The notes below the pieces were generated by a model. The model saw only the letters and a list, made by a program, of their open reading frames with translations, did not search any database and was not told the origin of the DNA. Positions 16,171 to 24,872 of a stretch of 64,000 nt of DNA are shown in pieces. The stretch is taken from NCBI GenBank assembly GCA_049323755.1, contig JBMOPE010000018.1, positions 173,665-237,664 on the forward strand, read 5' to 3'. Position 1 is the stretch's first letter, and every line of letters starts with the position of its first letter. Made by a program: the position numbers and the translations under genes. The stretch comes from BRHc4a sp049323755 (GTDB lineage Bacteria; Bacillota; Desulfotomaculia; Desulfotomaculales; Desulfocucumaceae).

Positions 16171-17634
16171 GTGAACAAAAGCGAAAGAGAAGAAATACTG
16201 AGCGTGGGAATAGATGTGGGAACCACCACCACCCAGCTTGTGCTGAGCAGGCTGGTGGTGGCCAACGTCGCCCCGGGATCATCTGTTCCAAGGCTTGAGA
16301 TAGTGGACAAGGAAGTTATTTACCGCAGCGGCATACACCTAACCCCCCTGGTCAGCCCCGAGCTGATAGACGCCCAGGCGGTGACCGGGATTGTGGCGCA
16401 GGAATACCTGGCGGCGGGGCTGGACCCCTCAAGGGTGAAAAGCGGCGCTGTGATTATCACGGGTGAAACCGCCAAAAAGGAAAACGCCCGGCAGTTGCTG
16501 GACCATCTGGCCGGCTACGCTGGAGATTTCGTTGTGGCCACCGCCGGCCCAAACCTGGAATCAATAATTGCCGGGAGGGGGTCCGGTGCTTCGGAACACT
16601 CCCGCCAGCATCACAATACTGTGATCAATATTGATGTGGGAGGCGGCACATCAAACATTGCTGTCTACAGCAGCGGGAAGGCCGTAGACGCCACCTGTGT
16701 CAACGTGGGCGGCCGCCTGCTGGTGCTGCGCCCGGGAAGCGGAGAAATAACCTATGTTTCCGCCCCGGGAAGAAAGGTGCTGGACTACTGCGGCCTGGAG
16801 GCGGACGTCGGCGACAGGCTTTCGCTGGCGGACATAATCACTATGGCCGGAAGCATGGCGGAGGCGGTGAAATCGGTACTGGGCCCGGAGGGGCCTGACT
16901 TCCTGGCCAGAGAGTTGCTGATGACTCCTGAATTGCGGCTGGACTACAAGGTGAACGGGGTGATGATCTCCGGGGGCGTGGCAGACTATGTATACGACAA
17001 AGGGGAAATACCCCTTACACTGTCCGACGGTGCCAGGTATGGCGATATTGGCCCTTTTCTGGGACAGGCGCTGAGGCAGGACTTCGGCAGCGGCCCCTGG
17101 CCGCTGCTGGCTCCCAGGGAAACCATACGGGCAACGGTGATAGGCGCGGGCACTCAGACCATGAATATAAGCGGAAGCACTATCCGCATCAGCCCGGAGG
17201 CCCTTCCGTTAAGAAATGTTCCTGTTATAAGGCCCTTCAGGTTCAGCGTGCCCCCCGATCCGGGGGCCGTGGCCGGAGAAATAGCAAAGCAGCTATCCTC
17301 CCACCTGGATGGGGGAGAGCCGCCGGTGCTGGCCCTGGCGCTGCCGGGCCCCGTTGACCACAGCTACACGGCTGTTGTCAGTCTGGCAGAAGGAATAGTG
17401 GAGGGAATGAGGGACTACCTGGAAAGCGCAAGCCCGCTGGTGGTGGTCCTTGAGAGGGACTGCGGACGGGTGCTGGGCCAGACCCTGGCCTTAAGGCTGG
17501 GCACTGAAAAGAGTATTCTGTGCATAGACCAGGTTTGCGTGGATGACGGAGACTATATTGATGTAGGGAAGCCGCTTATGGACGGCAAGGTTGTTCCGGT
17601 GACGGTTAAAACCCTGGTTTTTGAATCACGTTAA
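16171..17634 (+). CDS. eutA: ethanolamine ammonia-lyase reactivating factor
   Basis: EutA is the ATP-dependent chaperone that removes damaged cobalamin from the lyase. An actin/HSP70-like nucleotide fold is visible: GIDVGTTTTQLVLSRL (phosphate 1), INIDVGGGTSNIAVY (phosphate 2) and GVMISGGVADYVY. 487 residues is typical. Start GTG 16171 has only a weak ribosome site because the repeat element lies directly upstream; translation may depend on coupling. It overlaps no neighbour and eutL follows after 25 bases. Confidence 0.93.
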   Translation: MNKSEREEILSVGIDVGTTTTQLVLSRLVVANVAPGSSVPRLEIVDKEVIYRSGIHLTPLVSPELIDAQAVTGIVAQEYLAAGLDPSRVKSGAVIITGETAKKENARQLLDHLAGYAGDFVVATAGPNLESIIAGRGSGASEHSRQHHNTVINIDVGGGTSNIAVYSSGKAVDATCVNVGGRLLVLRPGSGEITYVSAPGRKVLDYCGLEADVGDRLSLADIITMAGSMAEAVKSVLGPEGPDFLARELLMTPELRLDYKVNGVMISGGVADYVYDKGEIPLTLSDGARYGDIGPFLGQALRQDFGSGPWPLLAPRETIRATVIGAGTQTMNISGSTIRISPEALPLRNVPVIRPFRFSVPPDPGAVAGEIAKQLSSHLDGGEPPVLALALPGPVDHSYTAVVSLAEGIVEGMRDYLESASPLVVVLERDCGRVLGQTLALRLGTEKSILCIDQVCVDDGDYIDVGKPLMDGKVVPVTVKTLVFESR

Positions 17635-17659
17635 CTAATCGGGAAAGGAGGTGGCAATT

Positions 17660-18313
17660 ATGGTCATGAAACCAATAAAGGCTGACATCCTGGCAGTGAA
17701 GCTTATTCCCAACGTTTCACCGGACCTTGCTAAGAGCCTTAACATCACCCCGGAAATGCGCAGCCTGGGTATGCTGACCTGCAACATCGACGACGCCGGG
17801 TACACAGCGCTGGACGAGGCCACCAAAAAGGCCACGGTGGAGGTGGTGTACGCCAAATCTTTCTACGCCGGCGCGGCGCACGCGTCCGGGCCGCTGTCCG
17901 GAGAGTTTATCGGGATACTGGCCGGGCCCAGCCCCGCCGAAGTGAGGAGCGGGCTGGAGGCGGCCATATTAACACTCCGGGAAGAGGCGTTTTTTTATAC
18001 AGCCAATGAGGAAGGCACCATTGCTATGTACCCCCACGTAATTTCGCGTACAGGCAGCTACCTTTCCAGGGTGGCGGGCATAAGGGAAGGAGAGCCCCTG
18101 GCTTATTTAATAGCCCCGCCCCTGGAGTCAATATACGGCGTGGACGCTGCCTTAAAGGCCGCGGATGTCCGCATGGTCCAGTGGTACGGGCCCCCCAGCG
18201 AAACCAACTTCGGCGGCGCTCTGCTTACTGGATCACAGAGCGCCTGCAAGGCTGCTGCAGAGGCTTTCAGGGACACGGTAATAAACGTGGCCGGGAGGCC
18301 GCTCGATTACTAA
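17660..18313 (+). CDS. eutL: microcompartment shell protein EutL (BMC-T)
   Basis: A trimeric, circularly permuted tandem BMC shell protein that forms a gated pore in ethanolamine microcompartments. Conserved EutL sequence includes IKADILAVKLIPNV near the start, YAKSFYAGAAHASGPLSGEF, and VQWYGPPSETNFGGALLTGSQSAC. 217 residues. I place the start at ATG 17660, eight bases after AAAGGAGG; the GTG at 17651 abuts the ribosome site. Same operon as eutBCA. Confidence 0.93.
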   Translation: MVMKPIKADILAVKLIPNVSPDLAKSLNITPEMRSLGMLTCNIDDAGYTALDEATKKATVEVVYAKSFYAGAAHASGPLSGEFIGILAGPSPAEVRSGLEAAILTLREEAFFYTANEEGTIAMYPHVISRTGSYLSRVAGIREGEPLAYLIAPPLESIYGVDAALKAADVRMVQWYGPPSETNFGGALLTGSQSACKAAAEAFRDTVINVAGRPLDY

Positions 18314-18357
18314 ACATTCAATTAAAAATAAATTAAAAAATTTAGGAGGTAAAAAAA

Positions 18358-18651
18358 ATGAGCGCTACCAACGCACTGGGCATGATTGAAACCAAGGGTA
18401 TGGTCGGAGCGGTCGAGGCCGCAGACGCAATGGTCAAGGCGGCGAATGTTTACCTTATCGGCAAGGTTCATGTGGGCGGCGGACTGGTGACGGTTATGGT
18501 GCGAGGTGATGTGGGCGCGGTTAAGGCGGCCACGGATGCCGGCGCGGCAGCTGCGCAGCGTGTGGGCGAACTGGTGTCCGTGCATGTGATACCGAGGCCG
18601 CATGCCGATGTGGAGATTATTTTGCCCCAACTGGAAAGACAAGAAAAATAA
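18358..18651 (+). CDS. eutM: microcompartment shell protein EutM (BMC-H)
   Basis: The major hexameric shell protein of ethanolamine microcompartments. It has the typical ALGMIETKGMVGAVEAADAM start, KVHVGGGLVTVMVRGDVGAVKAATDAG and the VIPRPHADVE ending, at the normal length of 97 residues. TTTAGGAGGT lies upstream of the ATG. This is the only single-domain canonical BMC-H in the locus; no EutS or EutK was found. Confidence 0.95.
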   Translation: MSATNALGMIETKGMVGAVEAADAMVKAANVYLIGKVHVGGGLVTVMVRGDVGAVKAATDAGAAAAQRVGELVSVHVIPRPHADVEIILPQLERQEK

Positions 18652-18669
18652 ATTGGCAGGGGATAACCA

Positions 18670-19401
18670 TTGAAGGTAATCACTGAACAGGAACTGCGTG
18701 ACCTGTACCGCAGCAGTCCCTTCTCCCGGTTTGAGCTGTCCGCCGGTCACAGGCTGACACCAGCGGCGGCCCAGTTCCTGAGCGAGAGAGGAATCATGGT
18801 GGAAGAGGCCGGGCAGCCGGGGCTGCAGTGCAAAAACACTGCAGCCCCGGTAGGAAAAGGGGAGAAAAAAGAACACCAGACCCACCTACGGGGCAGCTTC
18901 CTGGTGGACAAGAGCCACCCGCTCATAAAGTTTCGCGGGCAATTGGATCACCTGCAGGCCGAGGTTATACTGGCGGTCATAGAGGCCAGGAGTTGCGGGC
19001 TGCAGCTCCTGGGAGACGATTTAAGCTGGCTGCTGGATTTCCTAAGGCGGTTGATGAGGGCGGAAGTCACAGGCAAAGCGCTGCCGGAGATTTCATTCGG
19101 GGGGCTGGACAGCTACCAGATACGAAAGTATTCCCATTACCCGGAGGACTACATGGGTGTGAGGCATTTTATGCCGGACCCTGACCACGGGATAATGATG
19201 GGGCGGCTGAATCTTCTGCGCACCCTGGCGAGAAAGGTGGAGCTGTCGGCGGTGGATGCCTTTTGCCGGGAAGACGCTGTTGAGCGGGAGGATTTGCTTT
19301 CAGCCCTGAACAGGGCCAGCAGCGTCCTTTACATTATGATGTGCCGTTTGCTTTCCGGAAAATACTACGGGCTTTCCGGAAAGCATGAACGGAAGGACTG
19401 A
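18670..19401 (+). CDS. eutT: cobalamin adenosyltransferase EutT
   Basis: ATP:cob(I)alamin adenosyltransferase that makes the lyase cofactor. The N-terminal part (VITEQELRDLYR...ITPAAAQFLSERGI-like region) and the adenosyltransferase domain (SHPLIKFRGQLDHLQAEVIL, SYQIRKYSHYPEDYMGVRHF) match EutT. 243 residues. Start TTG 18670. In place of the HXCC-type metal motif of the enteric enzyme I see only LQCKNT around residue 56, so metal dependence may differ. The following shell gene overlaps in another frame only if read from its upstream start. Confidence 0.88.
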   Translation: MKVITEQELRDLYRSSPFSRFELSAGHRLTPAAAQFLSERGIMVEEAGQPGLQCKNTAAPVGKGEKKEHQTHLRGSFLVDKSHPLIKFRGQLDHLQAEVILAVIEARSCGLQLLGDDLSWLLDFLRRLMRAEVTGKALPEISFGGLDSYQIRKYSHYPEDYMGVRHFMPDPDHGIMMGRLNLLRTLARKVELSAVDAFCREDAVEREDLLSALNRASSVLYIMMCRLLSGKYYGLSGKHERKD

Positions 19402-19417
19402 TGTAGGAGAAAATGGT

Positions 19418-19717
19418 ATGTTAATAAGAATTATCAATACCCCCGCCGCCGCGGTTCTCAGGATAATCGACGGGCGGCGGGTCAGCCGGAACAATCCGAA
19501 ACTGGGCAGGCCGCCCGCCATTGCTCTGATACAGGGGCAGCTGGCCGATATACTGGCGGCGGCCGATTACGCTGAGAAGAGCGCGGCGGTAGAGGTTGAC
19601 GAGGTAAGAGGCCTTTGTCCACAGCACATGTGCATGATTGCAGTGTGGGGGGATACGGCCGCCGTACAGGAAGCCGTAAGCGTGGTCAAGTCAAACCTGG
19701 CAAAGGAGGCGCTGTGA
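19418..19717 (+). CDS. BMC-domain shell protein, GrpU-like
   Basis: A 99-residue BMC protein unlike EutM or EutS. It starts LIRIINTPAAAVLRIIDGR and contains VDEVRGLCPQHMCMIAVWGD; the CPQH motif falls where GrpU-type shell proteins of glycyl-radical microcompartments place the iron-sulfur ligand at the pore. Family knowledge: GrpU can bind a cluster; that this one does is inference. Start ATG 19418 with GGAG upstream; the frame also extends to 19385. Its TGA overlaps the ATG of eutN (TGATG), so the two are translationally coupled. Confidence 0.75.
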   Translation: MLIRIINTPAAAVLRIIDGRRVSRNNPKLGRPPAIALIQGQLADILAAADYAEKSAAVEVDEVRGLCPQHMCMIAVWGDTAAVQEAVSVVKSNLAKEAL

Positions 19718-19989
19718 TGCTTCTGGGCAGAGTGGTGAACAATGTGTGGTCAACCCGTAAGGACGAGACCCTTACCGGGATGAAGTTTATGATAGTGCAA
19801 ATTATTGAAAGCCCGGATAATGAGCTCGGCGGAAGAATACTGGTGGCGGTGGACCAGATAGGCGCGGGTATAGGGGAAAAGGTGCTGGTAGCCCGCGGCA
19901 GCGCCGCACGTCGCATGCAGAATCTTAAGGACGCTCCGGTGGACGCGGCCATTATCGGCATAATTGATGAAGACAAACAGGATGACTAG
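19717..19989 (+). CDS. eutN: microcompartment vertex protein EutN (BMC-P)
   Basis: A 90-residue EutN/CcmL pentamer that caps shell vertices. It starts LLGRVVNNVWSTRKDETLTG and has GRILVAVDQIGAGIGEKVLVARGSAARR, the conserved core. The ATG overlaps the stop of the upstream BMC gene. The frame extends upstream to 19615, but that part lies within the GrpU-like gene and is not EutN. Confidence 0.93.
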   Translation: MLLGRVVNNVWSTRKDETLTGMKFMIVQIIESPDNELGGRILVAVDQIGAGIGEKVLVARGSAARRMQNLKDAPVDAAIIGIIDEDKQDD

Positions 19990-20000
19990 AGGTGGTTGGT

Positions 20001-21317
20001 GTGGCTGAAGATTTGATTGCCGCAATACGCAGGGCCGGTGTGGTGGGCGCGGGAGGCGCGGGCTTTCCGTCCCATGTGAAGATGTCAGCCCGGGCGGAAT
20101 ACGTGATCGTCAACGGAGCCGAGTGCGAGCCACTGATCCGCGTTGACCAGCAGTTGCTGCAGTCCGAGGCAAGGACAGTATGGGCTGCCCTGAAAAAGCT
20201 TATCAAGGCCACGGGGGCTAAAAGGGGAATTGTGGCGCTTAAAGGGAAGTACCGGGCGGCGGTTGATGAGCTGCAGAGGCAGAAAAAGCCCAGGGAGTGC
20301 GAGCTTTTTATTCTTAACGACTTTTACCCCGCAGGGGATGAACATGTGCTGGTGCACGAGGTGACGGGGAGGACCGTTCCCGAGGCAGGCATACCGCTTA
20401 ATGTGGGGTGCATAGTCACCAATGTGGAAACCCTGATCAACACGGCTGCGGCCCTGGAAGGCAGGCCGGTGGTGGACAAATATATCACGGTTGCGGGTGA
20501 GGTTCCTCAGCCGGTGACATGCAGTGTGCCCTTGGGAACATCCATTAACGAGGTGCTTGGAATGGCCGGGCTGAAGGATGTCGGCGGCAGGGTGGTAATC
20601 GAGGGAGGCCCTATGATGGGCAGGGTGGTTGAAAATATAGCCAGGCCGGTAACCAAAACCACCAAGGGGCTTATCGTCCTGCCGGAAGGGCATCCGCTGG
20701 CGGTCCGAAAGACCAGGCCCGAAGGGCGGGAACTAAAAATGTCGCGCACGTCCTGCGTCCAGTGCTACCGCTGCACCGAAGTGTGTCCCCGCTATCTGCT
20801 GGGACACCGCCTGCAGCCTCACAAGGTTATGCGCTCCCTGGCATACATGCTTAAAGACCCCGGGGTTGTGCAGTCCAGCCTGCTGTGCTCGGAGTGCGGG
20901 GCGTGTGAATATGCCTGCATAATGAACCTGTCCCCCCGGAGGATGAATTCCGAAATAAAAAGACAGCTGGCCGCCGCAGGTGTCCGGTTTACAGCCCCGC
21001 TGCCTGAAAGTGTTCCGCTGGGGGTAAGGGATCACCGCAAAATACCCTCAAAAAGGCTGATAAATTTCCTGGGACTGGGCCTGTACGATGTTTCTGCGCC
21101 GCTGCTGGAAGAGGGGATAATACCCCGAAGGGTGGTTTTGCCCCTGAAGCAGCATACGGGACTGGCCAGTGTGCCGGTGGTATGTGAAGGGCAGAAGGTG
21201 GCAAGGGGAGAACTTGTGGCCGATATACCCGAAGACTCACTGGGGGCGTGCCTCCATGCAAGCATCGACGGCACAGTCACCGGTGTTACAGCGGATCAGA
21301 TCACTATTCAGGCGTGA
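20001..21317 (+). CDS. pduS: PduS-like cobalamin reductase/electron-transfer flavoprotein
   Basis: An RnfC/NqrF-related Fe-S flavoprotein of the PduS type (438 residues). RnfC-like N-terminus GVVGAGGAGFPSHVK and NGAECEPL; an SLBB segment in the middle; two [4Fe-4S] sets, CVQCYRCTEVCP and CSECGACEYACI; and a C-terminal biotinyl/Rnf-like end (DGTVTGVTADQITIQA). In propanediol microcompartments PduS reduces cobalamin and is thought to exchange electrons with the shell protein PduT. Start GTG 20001 after GAGGTGG; GTG 19992 is the alternative. It is an unusual member of a eut operon. Confidence 0.88.
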   Translation: MAEDLIAAIRRAGVVGAGGAGFPSHVKMSARAEYVIVNGAECEPLIRVDQQLLQSEARTVWAALKKLIKATGAKRGIVALKGKYRAAVDELQRQKKPRECELFILNDFYPAGDEHVLVHEVTGRTVPEAGIPLNVGCIVTNVETLINTAAALEGRPVVDKYITVAGEVPQPVTCSVPLGTSINEVLGMAGLKDVGGRVVIEGGPMMGRVVENIARPVTKTTKGLIVLPEGHPLAVRKTRPEGRELKMSRTSCVQCYRCTEVCPRYLLGHRLQPHKVMRSLAYMLKDPGVVQSSLLCSECGACEYACIMNLSPRRMNSEIKRQLAAAGVRFTAPLPESVPLGVRDHRKIPSKRLINFLGLGLYDVSAPLLEEGIIPRRVVLPLKQHTGLASVPVVCEGQKVARGELVADIPEDSLGACLHASIDGTVTGVTADQITIQA

Positions 21318-21333
21318 ATTGGGGTGATTATAA

Positions 21334-21879
21334 TTGCAAGCCATCGGATTGGTGGAGTTTAACAGTATAGCCAGGGGAATTGGAGCAGCGGACGCCATGG
21401 TAAAGACCGCCATGGTGGAACTGCTGGCAGCCAGGCCGGTCTGTCCCGGCAAGTACATGGCCCTGGTAAGCGGGGATGTGGCCGCTGTTCAGAGCGCCGT
21501 CAGGGCGGGAGTGCAGGCGGGCGGGCAGGCTGTGGTGGATGAGTTTGTTTTACCCAATGTTCACCCCTCTGTTTTTCCGGCCATTTCGGCTACCTCTGAA
21601 GTAGAAAAAATTCAGGCGCTGGGCATTATTGAAACATTTACGGTGGCCTCTCTTATTATTGCCGCTGATGCCTGCGCAAAGGCGGCTGAAGTGGATCTTA
21701 TCGAAATACGGCTGGGATCAGGCATAGGCGGAAAATCCTTTGTTACAATGACCGGGGATGTGGCCGCGGTTAAGGCGGCCGTGGAAGCGGGAAGCGAAAA
21801 GGCGTCCGCCGCGGGCCTGCTGGTTGAATGGGTGGTTATACCCTCACCGGGCGGGCAACTGAAAAAAGCCATTTTATAA
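21334..21879 (+). CDS. pduT: PduT-like tandem BMC shell protein with probable Fe-S pore
   Basis: 181 residues comprising two BMC domains (1-90 and 95-181). It closely follows PduT: AIGLVEFNSIARGIGAADAM, then VCPGKYMALVSGDVAAVQSAV, the linker VLPNVHPSVFPAI, and the second domain ALGIIETFTVASLIIAADAC. The cysteine in the VCPGK turn (about residue 37) is the position that holds the [4Fe-4S] cluster in the PduT trimer pore. Start TTG 21334 with GGGGTGAT upstream. Its place directly after the PduS gene supports a transmembrane-like electron conduit through the shell. Confidence 0.9.
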   Translation: MQAIGLVEFNSIARGIGAADAMVKTAMVELLAARPVCPGKYMALVSGDVAAVQSAVRAGVQAGGQAVVDEFVLPNVHPSVFPAISATSEVEKIQALGIIETFTVASLIIAADACAKAAEVDLIEIRLGSGIGGKSFVTMTGDVAAVKAAVEAGSEKASAAGLLVEWVVIPSPGGQLKKAIL

Positions 21880-21892
21880 GGATGGGTAGCGC

Positions 21893-22585
21893 ATGAAAGA
21901 ACTTATTACCGCCAGGGAAGTGAAAGAAAGGGCCGCCAGAGGAGAAAAGGAGCTTCTTGTAACCCGGCAGACCATTATAACGCCTTCCGCCAGGGACACT
22001 GCCCGTGATCTTGGCATGAAGATAACGGTGGGAGAGTTGGCCGGGGCTTCAGATAAAGCCGGACAGGAAAAGGACAGCAGAGAAAAAGGCCGGATTGAAG
22101 CCATCGCCGGGCAGGTCTGCAGCCAGGTGGCCGGCGCGGCTCCGGACGAGAGGCTGGTGGCCATGGTGGTTAAAGAGGTGCTGGCCTGCCTGGGCGCCGG
22201 TCGGGAGCCTTTACAGCCGGTGGTGGAGAGGGACAGCGGGGGGCTGCGTCTTGTGCGCGGCAGTTCCGTGGTATGTCAGCCCTTTGACACCGGGAAGCCG
22301 GGGGACACAGTGGCCCTGCGGGATCTGCTGCCCATAAAGGAAAGCCCCAGGATGGCGGCGGGATTTATGACCATGGAAAAAACACACTTCGACTGGGAGC
22401 TGCGTTATGACGAGTACGACTATATTATAGAGGGAACCCTGGAAATCACCATCAACGGAAAAACCTACCAGGGCAAGGCCGGGGACGTGTTCTACATTCC
22501 CAGCGGCAGCAGGATTACCTTTGGCTGCCCGGACAGGGTTAAATTCTTCTATGTAACCTATCCTGCCAACTGGCAGGAGGTATAG
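21893..22585 (+). CDS. eutQ: EutQ (cupin; acetate kinase-like)
   Basis: 230 residues. The N-terminal part (KELITAREVKERAARGEKEL...TPSARDTARDLGMKI) is the usual EutQ start, and the C-terminal cupin carries ESPRMAAGFMTMEKTHFDWELRYDE, IIEGTLEITINGKTY and GDVFYIPSGSRITF. EutQ has been reported to have acetate-kinase activity and to help shell assembly. Here a full acetate kinase gene is also present downstream. Confidence 0.92.
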   Translation: MKELITAREVKERAARGEKELLVTRQTIITPSARDTARDLGMKITVGELAGASDKAGQEKDSREKGRIEAIAGQVCSQVAGAAPDERLVAMVVKEVLACLGAGREPLQPVVERDSGGLRLVRGSSVVCQPFDTGKPGDTVALRDLLPIKESPRMAAGFMTMEKTHFDWELRYDEYDYIIEGTLEITINGKTYQGKAGDVFYIPSGSRITFGCPDRVKFFYVTYPANWQEV

Positions 22586-22608
22586 ACACTTTACAGACGG
22601 GAGGGCAG

Positions 22609-24099
22609 GTGAGAATGTTGCTGGATTACGACCTCAGTTCCATTCAGGAAGCGCGAAACCTGGCTCAAAAGGCCAGGGATGCTCAGAAAGCCTTTGCCGA
22701 ATTCAGTCAGGAAGAAGTCGACAAAATAGTCGCGTCCATGGCGGAGGCTGGGGAGTCAAATGCTGAGTGGCTGGCCCGCATGGCTGTGGATGAGACAAAA
22801 TTCGGAGTATTTGAGGACAAGATCACCAAGAACATTTTTGCTTCAAGGCATGTTCATGAATATATAAGGGAAATGAAGACAGTCGGCGTGATCAGCGAGG
22901 ATAAGGTCAGAAAGGTTGTGGAGATTGCCGCGCCCGTGGGGGTGGTAATGGGCATTGTTCCATCCACTAATCCTACATCGACGGTGATATACAAGTGTCT
23001 TATCTCACTGAAGAGCCGCAACGCCATAGTCATATCGCCGCATCCCTCGGCGTCCCGCTGCACTTATGCCGCGGCGCAGCTGATGCACGAGGCGGCGGTT
23101 AAGGCCGGCGCGCCCGAGGGAATAATAGGGTGCCTGGGGAAAATAACCATGCAGGCCACGGATGCCCTTATGAAAAGCGACAATATTGACGTAATACTGG
23201 CCACCGGCGGGTCCGCCATGGTCAAGGCGGCTTACAGCTCGGGTAAGCCTGCCTTCGGAGTGGGGCCCGGAAACGTGCCCGCGTTTATAGAGAGGTCGGC
23301 AGATATAGAGCACGCCGTAAGCTGCATAATGGCCAGTAAGACATTTGACAATGGCACTATATGCGCCAGCGAGCAGGCCATAGTGGTGGAAGAGGCAGTT
23401 CGTGACCGTGTTATTGAGGAGCTAAAAAAGCAGGGGGCATACTTCATGTCCCCGGAGGAAACAGAAAAGGTTGCCCGGTGTATATTCACACCACGGGGGA
23501 TGAATCCCCTGTTTGTTGGGCGCAGCGCCGCAGTGGTGTCGGAAAAGTGCGGCATAAAGGCACCGCCCGGCACCCGGGTGCTCATAGGTGAGCAGGCCGG
23601 AGTGGGCAAAAACTACCCACTTTCCCATGAAAAGCTTACCACGGTACTTGGATTCTATGTTGAGAAGGACTGGCACGCCGCGTGCCAGCGCTGCATACAG
23701 CTGCTTGATGAAGAGGGCATTGGCCACAGCCTGGTGATACATTCCCGGGATGAGGAAATAATAAAGGAATTTGCCCTTAAAAAGCCGGTTTTCAGAATTC
23801 TGGTCAACACACCGTCCGCCCTTGGCGGCATAGGTTACAGCACGGGTCTTGCCCCCGCGCTGACGCTGGGCTGCGGCACATGGGGGGGAAGCAGTACATC
23901 GGATAATGTGACTCCCCTGCACCTTATTAATATAAAAAGACTGGCTTACGGAATTCGGGAATACGCCGGCTCTTCCCGGAACCCCGGTCAGGGCAGGACT
24001 TCCACCGTGGAAGGAACTGTTTTCGCCGGGGAGATTGAAAGCATTGTCCTGCAGGTGCTGAACAGGCTGAAAGAAACTAAACCTGCCTGTGGGAGCTGA
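22609..24099 (+). CDS. eutE: CoA-acylating acetaldehyde dehydrogenase
   Basis: Converts acetaldehyde, CoA and NAD+ to acetyl-CoA and NADH within the microcompartment. Aldehyde-dehydrogenase fold with the NAD region (GIVPSTNPTSTVIYK, ISPHPSAS), the catalytic cysteine in NGTICASEQAIVV, and the conserved PSALGGIGYSTGLAPALTLGCGTWGG. 496 residues. The N-terminus (SSIQEARNLAQKARDAQKAF) is amphipathic. GGGAGGGCAG precedes the GTG start; an ATG two codons later is an alternative. Confidence 0.92.
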   Translation: MRMLLDYDLSSIQEARNLAQKARDAQKAFAEFSQEEVDKIVASMAEAGESNAEWLARMAVDETKFGVFEDKITKNIFASRHVHEYIREMKTVGVISEDKVRKVVEIAAPVGVVMGIVPSTNPTSTVIYKCLISLKSRNAIVISPHPSASRCTYAAAQLMHEAAVKAGAPEGIIGCLGKITMQATDALMKSDNIDVILATGGSAMVKAAYSSGKPAFGVGPGNVPAFIERSADIEHAVSCIMASKTFDNGTICASEQAIVVEEAVRDRVIEELKKQGAYFMSPEETEKVARCIFTPRGMNPLFVGRSAAVVSEKCGIKAPPGTRVLIGEQAGVGKNYPLSHEKLTTVLGFYVEKDWHAACQRCIQLLDEEGIGHSLVIHSRDEEIIKEFALKKPVFRILVNTPSALGGIGYSTGLAPALTLGCGTWGGSSTSDNVTPLHLINIKRLAYGIREYAGSSRNPGQGRTSTVEGTVFAGEIESIVLQVLNRLKETKPACGS

Positions 24100-24105
24100 T
24101 TTGGC

Positions 24106-24774
24106 ATGGATTATTCATCGTTGGTCAATCTTATAACAGAAATGGTGCAGCAGGAACTCTTAAAAAATAAGCCCCCGGTAAGGCCGGCGGAAGACGAGGA
24201 TGAAGGCCGGCTTATACCGGTGGCCATTTCCAACCGGCACGTACACCTGTCCGAAAAGGATATACACACACTCTTTGGCCCAAATTATCAGATGCACAGG
24301 GCAAAGGACCTTTCACAGCCGGGACAGTACGCCTGCGAGGAAACGGTGACCCTGGTGGGGCCGAAGGGGGTAATTGAAAAGGTGCGCGTATTGGGGCCGT
24401 CCAGGCGGCAAACCCAGGTGGAGATATCCATTTCGGACTGCTTCAGGCTGGGGACCCGGGCTCCATTAAGGGATTCCGGGGATTTAAAGGGCTCGTCTCC
24501 GGTTACTCTGGTGGGCCCTGCGGGTTCGGTAACTATTCCTGAAGGATGTATTATCGCGGCCAGGCATATTCACATGTCGGGGGAGGACGCGCTGCGCTGC
24601 GGGGTGAAAGACGGGGACAAGGTAAATGTCCGCGCCATGGGGCCCCGGGGACTGACCTTTGCAGAGGTGCTCATAAGAGTAAGCGACCGGTACCGGCTGG
24701 AAATGCATGTTGACGTGGACGAAGGCAACGCGGTGGGCCTGAAAAATGGGGACAAGGTTAAGATAGTGAATTAG
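24106..24774 (+). CDS. pduL: phosphate acyltransferase PduL
   Basis: Makes acetyl phosphate from acetyl-CoA and releases CoA for EutE. Two PduL repeats are visible with the zinc-binding histidines: IPVAISNRHVHLSEKDI (with HxH) and GCIIAARHIHMSGEDALR. 222 residues. The first 20 residues (DYSSLVNLITEMVQQELLKN) form an amphipathic helix typical of a microcompartment-targeting peptide and are followed by a charged linker. It replaces the Pta/EutD phosphotransacetylase used in enteric eut loci. Confidence 0.93.
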   Translation: MDYSSLVNLITEMVQQELLKNKPPVRPAEDEDEGRLIPVAISNRHVHLSEKDIHTLFGPNYQMHRAKDLSQPGQYACEETVTLVGPKGVIEKVRVLGPSRRQTQVEISISDCFRLGTRAPLRDSGDLKGSSPVTLVGPAGSVTIPEGCIIAARHIHMSGEDALRCGVKDGDKVNVRAMGPRGLTFAEVLIRVSDRYRLEMHVDVDEGNAVGLKNGDKVKIVN

Positions 24775-24810
24775 CGTTGCGGGAGGGGGGATAAGCCCTC
24801 CCGCAACGCT
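24773..24810 (+). terminator. 15-bp perfect hairpin between pduL and ackA
   Basis: AGCGTTGCGGGAGGG (24773-24787) and CCCTCCCGCAACGCT (24796-24810) are exact reverse complements with an 8-base loop. There is no T tract, so it is more likely an mRNA-stability or partial-attenuation structure that separates microcompartment genes from ackA than a simple terminator. It begins at the pduL stop codon. Confidence 0.6.
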
Positions 24811-24872
24811 TGCCGGGGATGCTGCAGCGGTATTACGGCTGAAAAAACCTTACGTATCTGGGAGGGCTAAAA

